Assembly: GCA_021463345.1 (NCBI GenBank)
Contig: JAJTYM010000017.1
Span: 1 to 64,000, forward strand
Length of the DNA stretch: 64,000 nt
DNA from: Pseudobdellovibrionaceae bacterium
Lineage (GTDB): Bacteria; Bdellovibrionota; Bdellovibrionia; Bdellovibrionales; JAMPXM01
Reading direction: 5' to 3'
Shown: positions 1-8,234 of the stretch, one piece after another
How the letters are laid out: each line of letters begins with the position of its first letter
How positions within the stretch are numbered: the stretch's first letter is position 1
Notes under the pieces: generated by a model
Seen by the model: the letters and a program-made list of their open reading frames with translations, nothing else
The model's database searches: none
Told to the model about the DNA's origin: nothing
Program-made: the position numbers and the translations under genes

Positions 1-39
1 CAGAATGGAGAGATTGACCTCGAGACCGAGGTCGCCTAA
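1..39 (+). CDS. C-terminal end of an unidentified gene cut by the window start
   Basis: Frame 1 is open from the first base to a TAA at 37-39 and gives an acidic tail (QNGEIDLETEVA). It lies just upstream of the integrase and could be the end of an element gene such as an excisionase or a neighbouring cargo gene. Twelve residues do not allow identification, and chance is possible. Confidence 0.3.
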   Translation, partial: QNGEIDLETEVA

Positions 40-116
40 ACGATGTTCAACCCGCCACTCGATCGACGAGTTTCAACTAAACGACGGACAAGCCCCAAAG
101 AAGAGTCGTATCCAGA

Positions 117-746
117 GTGCGACAGCTTTTGAAGTACATCGGACGTGAGAAAATTCGTATCCGCATGGACTCAAAAGACTATTCTAAAGTCTCATACCTG
201 ACTGAAGAAGAATTCCGAAAAGTACTATTGATTGTTCCGACGGAGATTGAGCGAGCGCTTTTCGAACTCTGCTTTTATTCCGGTTTAAGGATTGGCGAGG
301 CATACGGATTAACGCCCGCGAGTTTGCTACCGAATGGAACTTTGCGGGTTTCTGGTCAGCTTGATCGCGACGGCGTTTTTCGTGCGACTAAGACAAAGAA
401 GCCGAGAATCGCTTACCTGTTCCCTCAAGGCCTTCCTGCATTCGAAAAGTGGGTAACGGCTTCGAAAGAGGAAAGAGCTTTGTTTGATCGAAATGATGCC
501 TCCAGAGATCACATGAAGAAGTACTGTAGATTGGCCTTTCCAGATGATTCGACCAAGCACTTAACTTTCCATGCGCTCAGGCACTGCTATGCAATCAACT
601 TGTTATCAAAGGGAGTTTCGATGAGCTTGGTTGCTCAGTCTTTAGGAAATACGCTTTCCGTCTGCGAACAACACTACGTCGGATTCGAACTTACGACAGA
701 TTCAGTGCAAGCTATCAAATCCATCGTTGGGCGAAGTCAGAGGTGA
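117..746 (+). CDS. Tyrosine recombinase/integrase, catalytic domain only
   Basis: This looks like the catalytic half of a phage-type tyrosine integrase, which would cut and join DNA at an attachment site. At 209 aa it is well short of the usual 300 or more, and the N-terminal SAM-like DNA-binding domain is absent. Visible catalytic elements are the first Arg in SGLRIGE (about residue 58), HALRH (about 152) and the nucleophile Tyr in EQHYVGF (about 185). The position that is normally His in the LGH box reads LGNT, a possible weakening substitution. The GTG start at 117 is the first usable one after a TAA at 78-80. The gene is clearly more AT-rich than the rest of the window, which suggests acquisition. 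It sits on the 3' side of a tRNA-Leu, the usual place for such integrases. It may be a decayed remnant. Confidence 0.8.
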   Translation: MRQLLKYIGREKIRIRMDSKDYSKVSYLTEEEFRKVLLIVPTEIERALFELCFYSGLRIGEAYGLTPASLLPNGTLRVSGQLDRDGVFRATKTKKPRIAYLFPQGLPAFEKWVTASKEERALFDRNDASRDHMKKYCRLAFPDDSTKHLTFHALRHCYAINLLSKGVSMSLVAQSLGNTLSVCEQHYVGFELTTDSVQAIKSIVGRSQR

Positions 747-872
747 AGTCGATTGAACTAAGGGTTCTCTCAATGACACTGCATCAAGCGCGATGTTGTA
801 GGCTTCAGAACGTGAGATCGGTTTTCGGAGCTGTTTGTGTAAGTCGAAGAGAAATTTTGATTGCGTGAGCGC

Positions 873-926
873 ATCCCAGGATTGGTAGGTTGTATCGGCC
901 TTCCGGTTCTGGGATTTTTTATTTTT
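873..926 (+). terminator. Possible terminator downstream of the integrase
   Basis: A 7-bp stem (ATCCCAG with CTGGGAT) closes a long loop and is followed by an interrupted T run at 915-926. It lies about 130 bp after the integrase stop. The long loop makes it weaker than a classical terminator. Confidence 0.45.
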
Positions 927-965
927 ATCCGCGCCGTTCACATCCACTCCTCGTAGGCAACTCTC

Positions 966-995
966 AAAAAAAAGGCCGACACAAGGTCGGCCTTT
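966..995 (-). terminator. Rho-independent terminator of tRNA-Leu
   Basis: Read on the minus strand, a 10-bp stem (AAAGGCCGAC with GTCGGCCTTT, 5-nt loop) is followed directly by a run of about eight T. It begins 5 nt past the tRNA 3' end, as expected for a single-tRNA transcript. Confidence 0.78.
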
Positions 996-999
996 AAGA

Positions 1000-1086
1000 T
1001 GGTGCCCGAAAGAGGACTTGAACCTCCACGACCTTGCGGTCACTAGTACCTGAAACTAGCGCGTCTACCAGTTCCGCCATCCGGGC
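1000..1086 (-). tRNA. tRNA-Leu (anticodon CAG)
   Basis: This is an 87-nt tRNA with a long variable arm. The acceptor stem pairs GCCCGGA with TTCGGGC, the discriminator base is A, and CCA is encoded. The D arm contains GGTAGACG, the anticodon loop is TTCAGGT giving CAG, and the T arm reads GGTTCAAGTCC. It decodes CUG, a major leucine codon at this GC content. A terminator follows, and the 5' half of the gene is repeated at 1246-1285. Confidence 0.97.
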
Positions 1087-1245
1087 ATTTTCAATTTTCA
1101 AATCTAGGTTTCAACTTTCGCGGTAGATACGTCTACCAGGGCCGTTGAAACTCGTCTACCAACCCCACTTGGGCAATCGGCTAAGCCCCTTTATTCATTC
1201 CGCATCTTCCTGCGGGCGCAAATTCAGAGTGGGGCCTACACATAC

Positions 1246-1285
1246 ACCTGAATCTAGCGCGTCTACCAGTTCCGCCATCCGGGCA
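1246..1285 (-). repeat. Second copy of the 5' half of tRNA-Leu
   Basis: These 40 bp match 1048-1087 with one mismatch. They cover the acceptor 5' strand, the D arm and the anticodon loop, then stop. The piece cannot form a tRNA. It is either a relic of a tandem tRNA-Leu pair that lost the intervening 3' half or a scar from site-specific recombination. Between the two copies the D-arm core CGTCTACCA also recurs at 1130-1138 and 1153-1161. The rest of 1087-1389 holds nothing else that I recognise. Confidence 0.82.
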
Positions 1286-1389
1286 GGATTAGCCATGAGA
1301 AGTTGCGAATATACTGAAGCTGGAACTGAATTGCAACAGTCAGGGAGCTCCAGTCATTTTTAAAAACCCAAGTATTTTTCAATGTTTCT

Positions 1390-4077
1390 GTGATAGCGTC
1401 GAAACGAATGAAAAGATCGTTCCGCGGCCGTAATTCGGGCAGCACCAAATCGAAGAAAAAAGAGATCCGCAACGCTCGAGGCCTGGGAGATGTCCTGGGC
1501 GACTCATCGCACTCCGGGACGCGATCCGCCAGCGATCTCGAGGATTTCTTGCAGGAGCGGCGCCGGAAGTCGGCGGCGGCCCCGAAGACGCTCGAGAAAG
1601 ACGCCAAAAAAGGCGAGGCGAAAAAAGGCGGCGGTTATCTTTGGACCGCCGATGGGCCTCAGCGGGCGGGTCCCGGTGAGCGAGCGTCCGAATCGGATCG
1701 GGTCGAGGCTGGGGCCGACGACCCCGGAGAGGTTGAGGACGGGCGGCCGCCGGCCGTGCACGCCAGAAAACCGGAAGTGCAGAATCTATTCCGCGCCAAT
1801 GAGAGGTTCCGCGCGCCTGGGAAGGCCGGTGATGAACGGCGCAGGTCCACGCGCCGGGAAGCCGACCGCGACGAACTCGCGGAGAAACTTCGCAACGATG
1901 AGCGCGAGGATCGGGCGGGAGGGCGGGGGAAGTCGGCAAAAAGCAAAAAAACGGCGCATCCCCCCGGCCGCCCGAATCCCCCGGTTTACTTCGATGACCG
2001 CGAATCGCGCCAGGCGAAGGGCCGTGGCCCGGCGAAGGCAGCCGATCGCCGCTTCGTCGAAGGCGTGGTCAAACGCCATCCCGACGGTTTCGGCTTCGTG
2101 ATCCCCGACGACCACGAATTGCCCGACGTCTACGTGCCGCGCAATTACATGACCGGCGTGATGACCAACGACCGGGTGAAGGTCGAAGTCTATTCCTCCC
2201 GCCACGCCGATCGGGTTTTCGGCGAAATCAAGGAGGTCCTCACCCGCGCGTACACGAGAGTCGTGGGAGCGTACCTGCCCGTCGACCGGTCGTACGGATT
2301 GATCCTCGGGGAAGGCAAAGGCTGGGGAACCGACCTCAAGATCCCGGTCGAGTTCAGCCAAGGGGCGGGCGAGGGGGACCTGGTCGCGGTCGAGATCGTC
2401 AGCTATCCCGGCCCGCAGTCGGAATTCACCGGCCGCGTCGTCGAGATCATCGGCGACATCGGGGAGCCGCTGAACGACGTCAAGCGGATCGTCTTCGCGC
2501 ACCACATTCCTCATGAGTTTTCGCAAGAAGCGCTGGGAGAGGCGCGCAAGTACGGCAAACACGTCGCGGAAAGGGATGCCAAGGGCCGTGTCGACCTGCG
2601 CGCGAAGCCGTTGATCACCATAGACGGCGCGACGGCCCGCGATTTCGACGATGCGATCTGCGTCGAGCGGGGCGATGACGGGTTCAAGCTCTGGGTCGCC
2701 ATCGCCGACGTGAGCCACTACGTGAAGCCCGGAACCGCGCTCGATGACGAGGCGTTTGAGCGCGGCACATCGACTTATTTCCCCAACTACGTGGTGCCGA
2801 TGCTGCCCGAGGAGCTCTCCAACGAGCTCTGTTCGCTCAATCCGGGCGTCGACCGCCTCTGCTTCGTCTGCGAGATGGACATCGATTTCCAGGGCCACGT
2901 TTCATCGCACAAGTTTTACGAGGCGGTGATGAGGTCGCGCGCGCGCGTCACGTACGGGGAGGCGCAGGAGGCGATCGACGGCCGCGTTCCCCCGAAGATC
3001 GTGCACGTCGCCGAGAACATCCGGGTGGCCGCCGACCTCGCCAAGGTCCTCATGGCGACGCGGTTCCGCGAAGGGTCCCTCGACCTCGAGATCCCCGAGA
3101 CCCAGGTCGTCGTCGATCCATCCGGCGAGACTTCGGACATCATCAAGTCCGAGCGCCTGTTCGCGCACCGGTTGATCGAGGAGCTGATGCTCGTCGCCAA
3201 CGTCTCGACGGCCCGGTTCTTCGCCGAGGCCGACGTTCCAGGCATCTACCGCGTGCATGAGGAGCCTTTCGAGGAGAGCATCAAGGCGCTGCAGAGGTTC
3301 CTGTTCAACTTCGGGGGGAACCGCTCGATGAGCGGCGGCAAACTGCAGAAGAAGATCACGCGCGCGCTCCAGGCGTTCGAAAACAAACCCGAAGCGCAGA
3401 TCCTCAACATCCTGACCTTGCGCTCGATGCAGCAAGCGAAGTACAGCCCCGTCAACGTCGGGCACTTCGGGCTCGGGTTTTCGCATTATTCGCATTTCAC
3501 CTCGCCGATCCGCCGGTATCCCGACTTGATCGCGCACCGGTTGATCAAGAGCGTCCTGTACCCGGGCTACAGGGGCCTGCGCATGACCCAGGAAGACCTG
3601 GCGACGGCGGCCACGATGCTGTCGGCCTGCGAACAGAGGTCGGTGAAGGCCGAGCGGCAGTTGATCAGCATCAAGAAGGCGCGTTTCATATCCCGCTTCA
3701 CGGGCGATGAGTTCGAGGGCATGATCAGCAGCGTGGCGAAGTTCGGCGTGTTCGTGCTCCTGAGGGCGTACGACGTCGACGGCCTCGTGAAGGTCGAGGA
3801 GCTCGGGAATGACCGCTTCGTCTTCGACGAGGAGAACCTGAGGTTGGTCGGCAAACGCACGGGGACGACGTACGCGATCGGCGATCAGGTCCGCGTCGAG
3901 GTCGTGCGGGCCGATTCCGAGACGGGCAAAGTAGAATTCCGGCTGGCGGGGGTCAAAGGTGCGCCTACTACGGGCTCCAAGAAAGATCGGAAAAACGTTC
4001 AAAAACGCGGCAAGACTGAGAACGATCGTCGGCGTGTTCGCGAGGAACGGGTTTCAAAACGTCGCCGAAAGGCTTAA
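1390..4077 (+). CDS. rnr: Ribonuclease R (RNB-family 3'-5' exoribonuclease)
   Basis: This 3'-to-5' exoribonuclease would degrade structured RNA and serve in RNA quality control. Residues 1 to about 225 form a very basic, low-complexity extension. Cold-shock-like domains follow, starting near VKRHPDGFGFVIPDD. The RNB catalytic domain (about 395-730) carries the metal-binding aspartates in DGATARDFDDAI at about 412, and a C-terminal S1 domain begins near residue 772. The last 40 residues are Lys/Arg-rich. The length (895 aa) is longer than the usual 750-820 because of the N-terminal extension. The start is uncertain: GTG at 1390 and ATG at 1408 both lack a clear ribosome site. The 3' end overlaps the next gene by 119 bp in another frame. 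Confidence 0.93.
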   Translation: MIASKRMKRSFRGRNSGSTKSKKKEIRNARGLGDVLGDSSHSGTRSASDLEDFLQERRRKSAAAPKTLEKDAKKGEAKKGGGYLWTADGPQRAGPGERASESDRVEAGADDPGEVEDGRPPAVHARKPEVQNLFRANERFRAPGKAGDERRRSTRREADRDELAEKLRNDEREDRAGGRGKSAKSKKTAHPPGRPNPPVYFDDRESRQAKGRGPAKAADRRFVEGVVKRHPDGFGFVIPDDHELPDVYVPRNYMTGVMTNDRVKVEVYSSRHADRVFGEIKEVLTRAYTRVVGAYLPVDRSYGLILGEGKGWGTDLKIPVEFSQGAGEGDLVAVEIVSYPGPQSEFTGRVVEIIGDIGEPLNDVKRIVFAHHIPHEFSQEALGEARKYGKHVAERDAKGRVDLRAKPLITIDGATARDFDDAICVERGDDGFKLWVAIADVSHYVKPGTALDDEAFERGTSTYFPNYVVPMLPEELSNELCSLNPGVDRLCFVCEMDIDFQGHVSSHKFYEAVMRSRARVTYGEAQEAIDGRVPPKIVHVAENIRVAADLAKVLMATRFREGSLDLEIPETQVVVDPSGETSDIIKSERLFAHRLIEELMLVANVSTARFFAEADVPGIYRVHEEPFEESIKALQRFLFNFGGNRSMSGGKLQKKITRALQAFENKPEAQILNILTLRSMQQAKYSPVNVGHFGLGFSHYSHFTSPIRRYPDLIAHRLIKSVLYPGYRGLRMTQEDLATAATMLSACEQRSVKAERQLISIKKARFISRFTGDEFEGMISSVAKFGVFVLLRAYDVDGLVKVEELGNDRFVFDEENLRLVGKRTGTTYAIGDQVRVEVVRADSETGKVEFRLAGVKGAPTTGSKKDRKNVQKRGKTENDRRRVREERVSKRRRKA

Positions 4078-5629
4078 CCTCGGGCGCTTCGTTTTGGAAA
4101 GGTTCGCGGCGGCGGACGTCGAGAGGTTCACGCCCCCGGAACGGTTGCGGATGGCGTTCGAGCAGCTCGGCCCCACGTTCGTCAAATTCGGGCAGCTGCT
4201 CGCCACCCGCCCCGATCTCGTGCCCGAGGACGTCGTCGAGGAGTTCAAGAAGCTTCATGACCAGGTGCAAGGCGTGCCGTTCGAGGCCGTTCAACGCGTG
4301 CTGGAGCGCCAGTTCGGAGCCGGCGTCGCGACCGTTTTCAGGGAGATCGACCCGAGTCCGCTCGCCGCGGCGAGCATCGCGCAGGTTCACCGGGCGGTTC
4401 TCAACGACGGGACCCCGGTCGTCGTGAAGGTGCAGCGGCCCGGCATCGCGGCGATCATCCGGGACGACATAGACATCCTTTATTTCCTCGCCGAGCTCCT
4501 CAACCGTTACGTGCCCGAGTCGCGGGTTTACAACCCGATGGCGATGGTCGATGAATTCTTCCGCACGCTCGAGCTCGAGACGGATTTCGTCGTCGAGGCG
4601 AACAACATCCGCCGGTTCGCGGAGAATTTCAAAGATGACCCGTCGATCAAGATCCCGCATGTTTACCTCGATTACTCGGGGCGGGAAGTCCTCGTGCTGG
4701 AGGCCTTGAGCGGCGTGCCGTTGTCCAACAGGCGCGCTCTCGCCCAGGAGGGCGTTGACGCCGATTCGGTGATGCGAGCGGGCGTCCGCGCGTACTTCAA
4801 GATGGTGTTCAAAGACGGGTTTTTCCACGGCGACTTGCATGCCGGGAACCTGTTCATCCTGCCGGACAACCGGCTTGGACTGATCGATTTCGGGATCGTG
4901 GGGCGCCTCAATCGGCGCACCCAGGACTCGATCGCCAATATGTTCGTCGCCCTTTACTCCGAGAATTACGAACGGCTCGCTTACGAGTACGTGGACCTGG
5001 CGCCTTACAACGACCAGGTCGACGTGGCCGGGTTCGCCCGCGATTTGCAGGCGCTGCTGGCGCCGTATTTCGGCCTGTCGATGAAAAACATGAACGTCGG
5101 CTTGCTCCTGATGCGGTCGACGTCGCTCGCGGCCAAGCATCGCCTCATGCTGCCCGCGGAGCTCATGCTCTTCTTCAAATCGATCGTGACGATCGAGGGC
5201 GTGGGGCGGATCCTCGCCAAGGATTTCGATCTGCTGTCGCACGCGCTCGAGTTCGCCTCTGAACTCGTGCGCGTCAAATACGAACCCGGGAGGATCCGTG
5301 ACGACGTCCTCAACGTCGCGCGGGACTCGGCGGACTTGCTTTACGAACTGCCTCGGCAGCTCAAGCATCTTGTGCGCAAGGTCAACCACCCGGAATTCGC
5401 TGTGCGCTTCAGCGTCAATGAGATGGACGATCTGAAGCGTTCGATCGAGACCTCTTCGAACATCATCTTCCTCGGTTTCGTGATCGGCGCGCTGATCCTG
5501 AGCGGGTCGCTCGCGCTTTTCCTGGAGCGAGGCCCCCGCCTTTTCGGTCAACCCGCGATCTCGACCCTCAGCTACGCGCTCGCGACGGTCCTCGGCCTGG
5601 TCGCCTTCCGCAATTACATCCGGAAATAA
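3959..5629 (+). CDS. ubiB: ABC1/UbiB-family protein kinase-like protein
   Basis: This is an atypical kinase of the UbiB/AarF/ADCK family, normally tied to ubiquinone biosynthesis or quinone homeostasis at the inner membrane. Family marks are KFGQ in the N-terminal extension (about residue 74), the Ala-rich loop PLAAASIAQVHRA (about 134) in place of a Gly-rich loop, the Lys in VVVKVQRPG, the catalytic HGDLHAGNL (about 290) and LIDFG (about 308). Two C-terminal membrane helices lie at about 504-523 and 535-552. The start is GTG at 3959, preceded by GGGGG. Conserved family sequence (RLRTIVGVFARNGF) already lies inside the overlap with rnr, so a later start is unlikely. The gene is probably co-transcribed with rnr. 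The ubiB symbol is by family, not proven orthology. Confidence 0.88.
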   Translation: MRLLRAPRKIGKTFKNAARLRTIVGVFARNGFQNVAERLNLGRFVLERFAAADVERFTPPERLRMAFEQLGPTFVKFGQLLATRPDLVPEDVVEEFKKLHDQVQGVPFEAVQRVLERQFGAGVATVFREIDPSPLAAASIAQVHRAVLNDGTPVVVKVQRPGIAAIIRDDIDILYFLAELLNRYVPESRVYNPMAMVDEFFRTLELETDFVVEANNIRRFAENFKDDPSIKIPHVYLDYSGREVLVLEALSGVPLSNRRALAQEGVDADSVMRAGVRAYFKMVFKDGFFHGDLHAGNLFILPDNRLGLIDFGIVGRLNRRTQDSIANMFVALYSENYERLAYEYVDLAPYNDQVDVAGFARDLQALLAPYFGLSMKNMNVGLLLMRSTSLAAKHRLMLPAELMLFFKSIVTIEGVGRILAKDFDLLSHALEFASELVRVKYEPGRIRDDVLNVARDSADLLYELPRQLKHLVRKVNHPEFAVRFSVNEMDDLKRSIETSSNIIFLGFVIGALILSGSLALFLERGPRLFGQPAISTLSYALATVLGLVAFRNYIRK

Positions 5630-5669
5630 GGAAGGTCGGCCCAGGAGCCCCGCGCTCGCGCGCGCGCCC

Positions 5670-5753
5670 CTAAGCGATGCCGATGGCGAGAGCCGACGCC
5701 AGGAGCGCGGCGGTCACGATAGAGCCCATCCATTCCACGATCAGAACCGACAT
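5670..5753 (-). CDS. Possible 27-aa hydrophobic peptide downstream of flagellin
   Basis: A short reading frame on the flagellin strand has a strong ribosome site (GGAGG, 6 nt before ATG). It encodes MSVLIVEWMGSIVTA followed by an Ala/Leu/Ile-rich stretch, in effect a single membrane helix with no charge after Glu7. It starts 85 bp after the flagellin stop and could be on the same transcript. No family is recognised. The support is the ribosome site and composition only. Confidence 0.38.
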   Translation of the reverse strand: MSVLIVEWMGSIVTAALLASALAIGIA

Positions 5754-5838
5754 GTTCAACCTCCGTGTTGGTGTTTTCGATGCGCGCGCCCCGATCCGTG
5801 AGGCGCGCGCTCCTGGCTTATCTTCCGCCCGTCCCGCG

Positions 5839-6672
5839 TCAACCCAGGAGCTTGAGCGCCATGCTGTTGACCTGGTTCGCCTGCCCGAGGACCGAGATGC
5901 CCGCTTGCATCAGGATGCTGTTGCGGGTGAGCTCGGCCGTCTCGCTGGCGATGTCGGCGTCGCGCACGCGGCTGTTGGCGGCCGACAGGTTCTCATCCGC
6001 GATCGCGATGTTGGCGGACGTGCTCTGCAGGCGGTTCTGCATGGCGCCGAAGTTCGCGCGCATCGCGTTCACCGAGATCAGGGCCTGGTCGACCGCCTCG
6101 AGGCTCGTTTGCGCGCCCTCCTTGAGCGCGACGGTCTCGGCCGTCAAGCCCAAGGCTTCGAGCGAGGAGTTCGCCGCCGAGGCGTTGAACGAGATCCGGT
6201 CTTTGAACGGATCATTGTGCGTGCCCACTTGGACGTCGATGATCCCGCCGGTGCCGTTGAGCAGGTCGCGGCCGTTGAACTCGGTCACCTCCGCGATGCG
6301 CTGGATCTCCGACTTCAGCTGCTGGTACTCGACGTCGATGAACTTGCGTTCAGTGTCGCCGACGGTGTCGGACGACGCCTGTACCGCGAGCTCCCGCAGT
6401 CGGATCAGCATCGAGCTGATCTCGTTGAGACCGCCCTCCGCGACCTGCACGAGCGAAATGCCGTCATTGGCGTTCCGTCCGGCCTGCCTCAAACCCCGGA
6501 TCTGCGCTTTCAGGTTCTCGCTGATCGCGAGGCCCGCGGCGTCGTCGGCCGCTTGATTGATCCGGAAGCCCGAGCTCAATCTTGCGAGCGACTGGTCCAT
6601 CGCGCGGTTGGTGAACGTCAGGCTCTTCTGAGCGTTCAAGGACGCCACGTTCGTGGCTATGCGTAAAGCCAT
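5839..6672 (-). CDS. fliC: Flagellin
   Basis: This flagellar filament subunit is exported through the flagellar type III apparatus and polymerises at the filament tip. The 277-aa protein is a short flagellin with both conserved coiled-coil ends. The N-terminal D0/D1 segment begins MALRIATNVASLNAQ and contains SSGFRINQAADDAAGLAIS. The C-terminal part contains LSAANSRVRDADIA and ends in LGQANQVNSMALKLLG. The variable central region is almost absent, giving a minimal flagellin. A good ribosome site (GGGAGG) precedes ATG 6672, and a sigma-28-like promoter lies about 100 bp upstream. It is the second of two flagellins in the same orientation, clearly homologous but not identical. Confidence 0.96.
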   Translation of the reverse strand: MALRIATNVASLNAQKSLTFTNRAMDQSLARLSSGFRINQAADDAAGLAISENLKAQIRGLRQAGRNANDGISLVQVAEGGLNEISSMLIRLRELAVQASSDTVGDTERKFIDVEYQQLKSEIQRIAEVTEFNGRDLLNGTGGIIDVQVGTHNDPFKDRISFNASAANSSLEALGLTAETVALKEGAQTSLEAVDQALISVNAMRANFGAMQNRLQSTSANIAIADENLSAANSRVRDADIASETAELTRNSILMQAGISVLGQANQVNSMALKLLG

Positions 6673-6774
6673 TCTATCCTCCCTGCATGGTTCGATCCTC
6701 CTTGATGCTTGCCTTCCATTGGCTACGGGAGCGTCATGCTCCGCGGTTGTCGTTTCTCACGGGTACCCGTGAAC

Positions 6775-6801
6775 TGATCGGATAAATAGGGATTGTTTTT
6801 G
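6775..6801 (-). promoter_or_regulatory. Sigma-28 (FliA)-type promoter for flagellin 1
   Basis: On the minus strand CAAA, 15 nt, TCCGATCA matches the flagellar sigma consensus TAAA-N15-GCCGATAA at most positions. It lies about 100 bp before the flagellin start. The other flagellin has a similarly placed CCGATCA element, which supports function. Confidence 0.52.
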
Positions 6802-6862
6802 AGTCCAGATTCGAGCCGCGCGCCGTGATGTTCGCTGGGATGGAAGGGGAGAGGGGTCGCGT

Positions 6863-7048
6863 TCAATCGTCGTTGGAGGCTTTCGAGGCGTTCGGTTTCC
6901 CGCGGCCGTCGGCCTTCTTGGGCTTGCCGCGCGCGGCGGTTCTCGAGTTCGCGGACGGCGAGGACTCCGCCAGGCGGGAGACGTACCAAACCCGCAAGCC
7001 ACGCCCCGTGACCCCGTACCGGATTCTGGTTTTTTTCGCGTCTTCCAT
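6863..7048 (-). CDS. Possible small basic protein between the two flagellins
   Basis: This 61-aa frame begins MEDAKKTRIRYGVTGRGLR and ends in a Lys/Ala/Asn-rich tail, with G or C at most third codon positions as in real genes here. The ribosome site is weak (GGTGGG about 6 nt before ATG). It lies between two flagellin genes on the same strand, so a filament-related role is possible. No family is recognised, and in a high-GC genome such frames can arise by chance. Confidence 0.32.
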   Translation of the reverse strand: MEDAKKTRIRYGVTGRGLRVWYVSRLAESSPSANSRTAARGKPKKADGRGKPNASKASNDD

Positions 7049-7150
7049 TCCGCACCCACCAACCAATCGCGGCGCTCGGGGCCGCCGCCGGCGTTCGCGG
7101 GGCGCGTCCTTCACGTCGCTGCTCGCGCACCCTGTTCCGCCGTTTTTAAG

Positions 7151-7175
7151 ATCGGGGAGGGATCGCCTCCCCGAT
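7151..7175 (-). terminator. Perfect 10-bp hairpin downstream of flagellin 2
   Basis: ATCGGGGAGG pairs perfectly with CCTCCCCGAT across a 5-nt loop. It begins about 125 bp after the stop of the flagellin ending at 7299. No U run follows on the minus strand, so it may act as a factor-assisted terminator or as a 3' mRNA-stabilising hairpin. The rest of 7049-7298 shows no gene. Confidence 0.5.
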
Positions 7176-7298
7176 GAGCAGGAAACCGGGTACAACAAAT
7201 GCACCACCAACGAGCAGGCGCTTTCAGCCTGATCCCGGTGTGAACGGCGCCCTCATCGAGCCCGTCCATCGAAACGAGTCAAAGATCGATCGCCAGTC

Positions 7299-8144
7299 TT
7301 ACGACATGGACTTGTTCAAGAGCGAGAGTGCCGTGTTCGCCGTTTGGTTCGCCTGAGCGAGGACGCTCGTTCCCGCGTTGAGGAGGATGTTGTTCCTCGT
7401 CAGTTCCGCGGTTTCCTCGGCGACGTCGACGTCGCGGATGCGACTGTTGGCGGCCGACAGGTTCTCCACGCTCACGGCCAAATTGCCGATCGTGCTCTGC
7501 AAACGGTTTTGGATAGCGCCGAAATCCGCCCTCATGGCCGAGACGCTGACGATGGCCGTGTCGATGGCCGAGAGCGAATTCTGCGCGGACGCTTTGTCGG
7601 CGACGCTCGTCAGGTTGACCCCGAGGGCGGCGCTGTTCGCGTCGGCTTTCGACGCGTCGAAGGACAGGCGGTCGATGTTCGGGTCGTTCCGCGTGCCGAC
7701 TTGGAAGTCGAGGACGCTTCCCGTGCCGGCCAGCAACTGGGTCCCGTTGAACTCCGTGCCGTCGGCGATCCTGTCGATCTCCGAGATCAACTGGTCGTAC
7801 TCGACGTTCAGGAACTGGCGTTCGACCGGTCCGATCGTGTCGGAGGCGGCCTGCACCGCGAGCTCGCGCAAGCGGATCATGATCGAGCTGATCTCGTTGA
7901 GACCGCCCTCCGCCACTTGGACCAGCGATACGCCGTCCTGCGCGTTGCGGGAGGCTTGCTTAAGGCCCCGGATTTGGGCCCGCAGGTTCTCCGAGATCGC
8001 CAGGCCAGCGGCGTCGTCGCCGGCGCGGTTGATCCGGTAACCCGAAGACAAGCGCTCCAGGCTCTTGTCCAGGCCCAGCTTCGTGCCCATCAAATTGCGC
8101 TGGGCGTTCAGCGAAGCCGTGTTGGTGTTGATACGCAAACCCAT
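7299..8144 (-). CDS. fliC: Flagellin
   Basis: This is the second flagellar filament subunit (281 aa), again a minimal flagellin. It begins MGLRINTNTASLNAQ, contains SSGYRINRAGDDAAGLAIS and ends in LAQANQTANTALSLLNKSMS. It differs from the neighbouring flagellin at many positions, so the two may be used at different places or times in the filament. An excellent ribosome site (GGAGGAGG) precedes ATG 8144, and a sigma-28-like promoter lies 90 bp upstream. Confidence 0.96.
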   Translation of the reverse strand: MGLRINTNTASLNAQRNLMGTKLGLDKSLERLSSGYRINRAGDDAAGLAISENLRAQIRGLKQASRNAQDGVSLVQVAEGGLNEISSIMIRLRELAVQAASDTIGPVERQFLNVEYDQLISEIDRIADGTEFNGTQLLAGTGSVLDFQVGTRNDPNIDRLSFDASKADANSAALGVNLTSVADKASAQNSLSAIDTAIVSVSAMRADFGAIQNRLQSTIGNLAVSVENLSAANSRIRDVDVAEETAELTRNNILLNAGTSVLAQANQTANTALSLLNKSMS

Positions 8145-8234
8145 TTTTTCCTCCTCCTTGAAGATCGCGAGTCCCGTTCCCTGGAACTCGGGGAGGCGTC
8201 ATGCCTCCATGGGTTTTCCAATTCCTCACAGCAC

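Noticed and set aside
702-1043. 113-aa minus-strand frame beside the integrase
   Set aside because: It covers the tRNA-Leu 3' end and its terminator.
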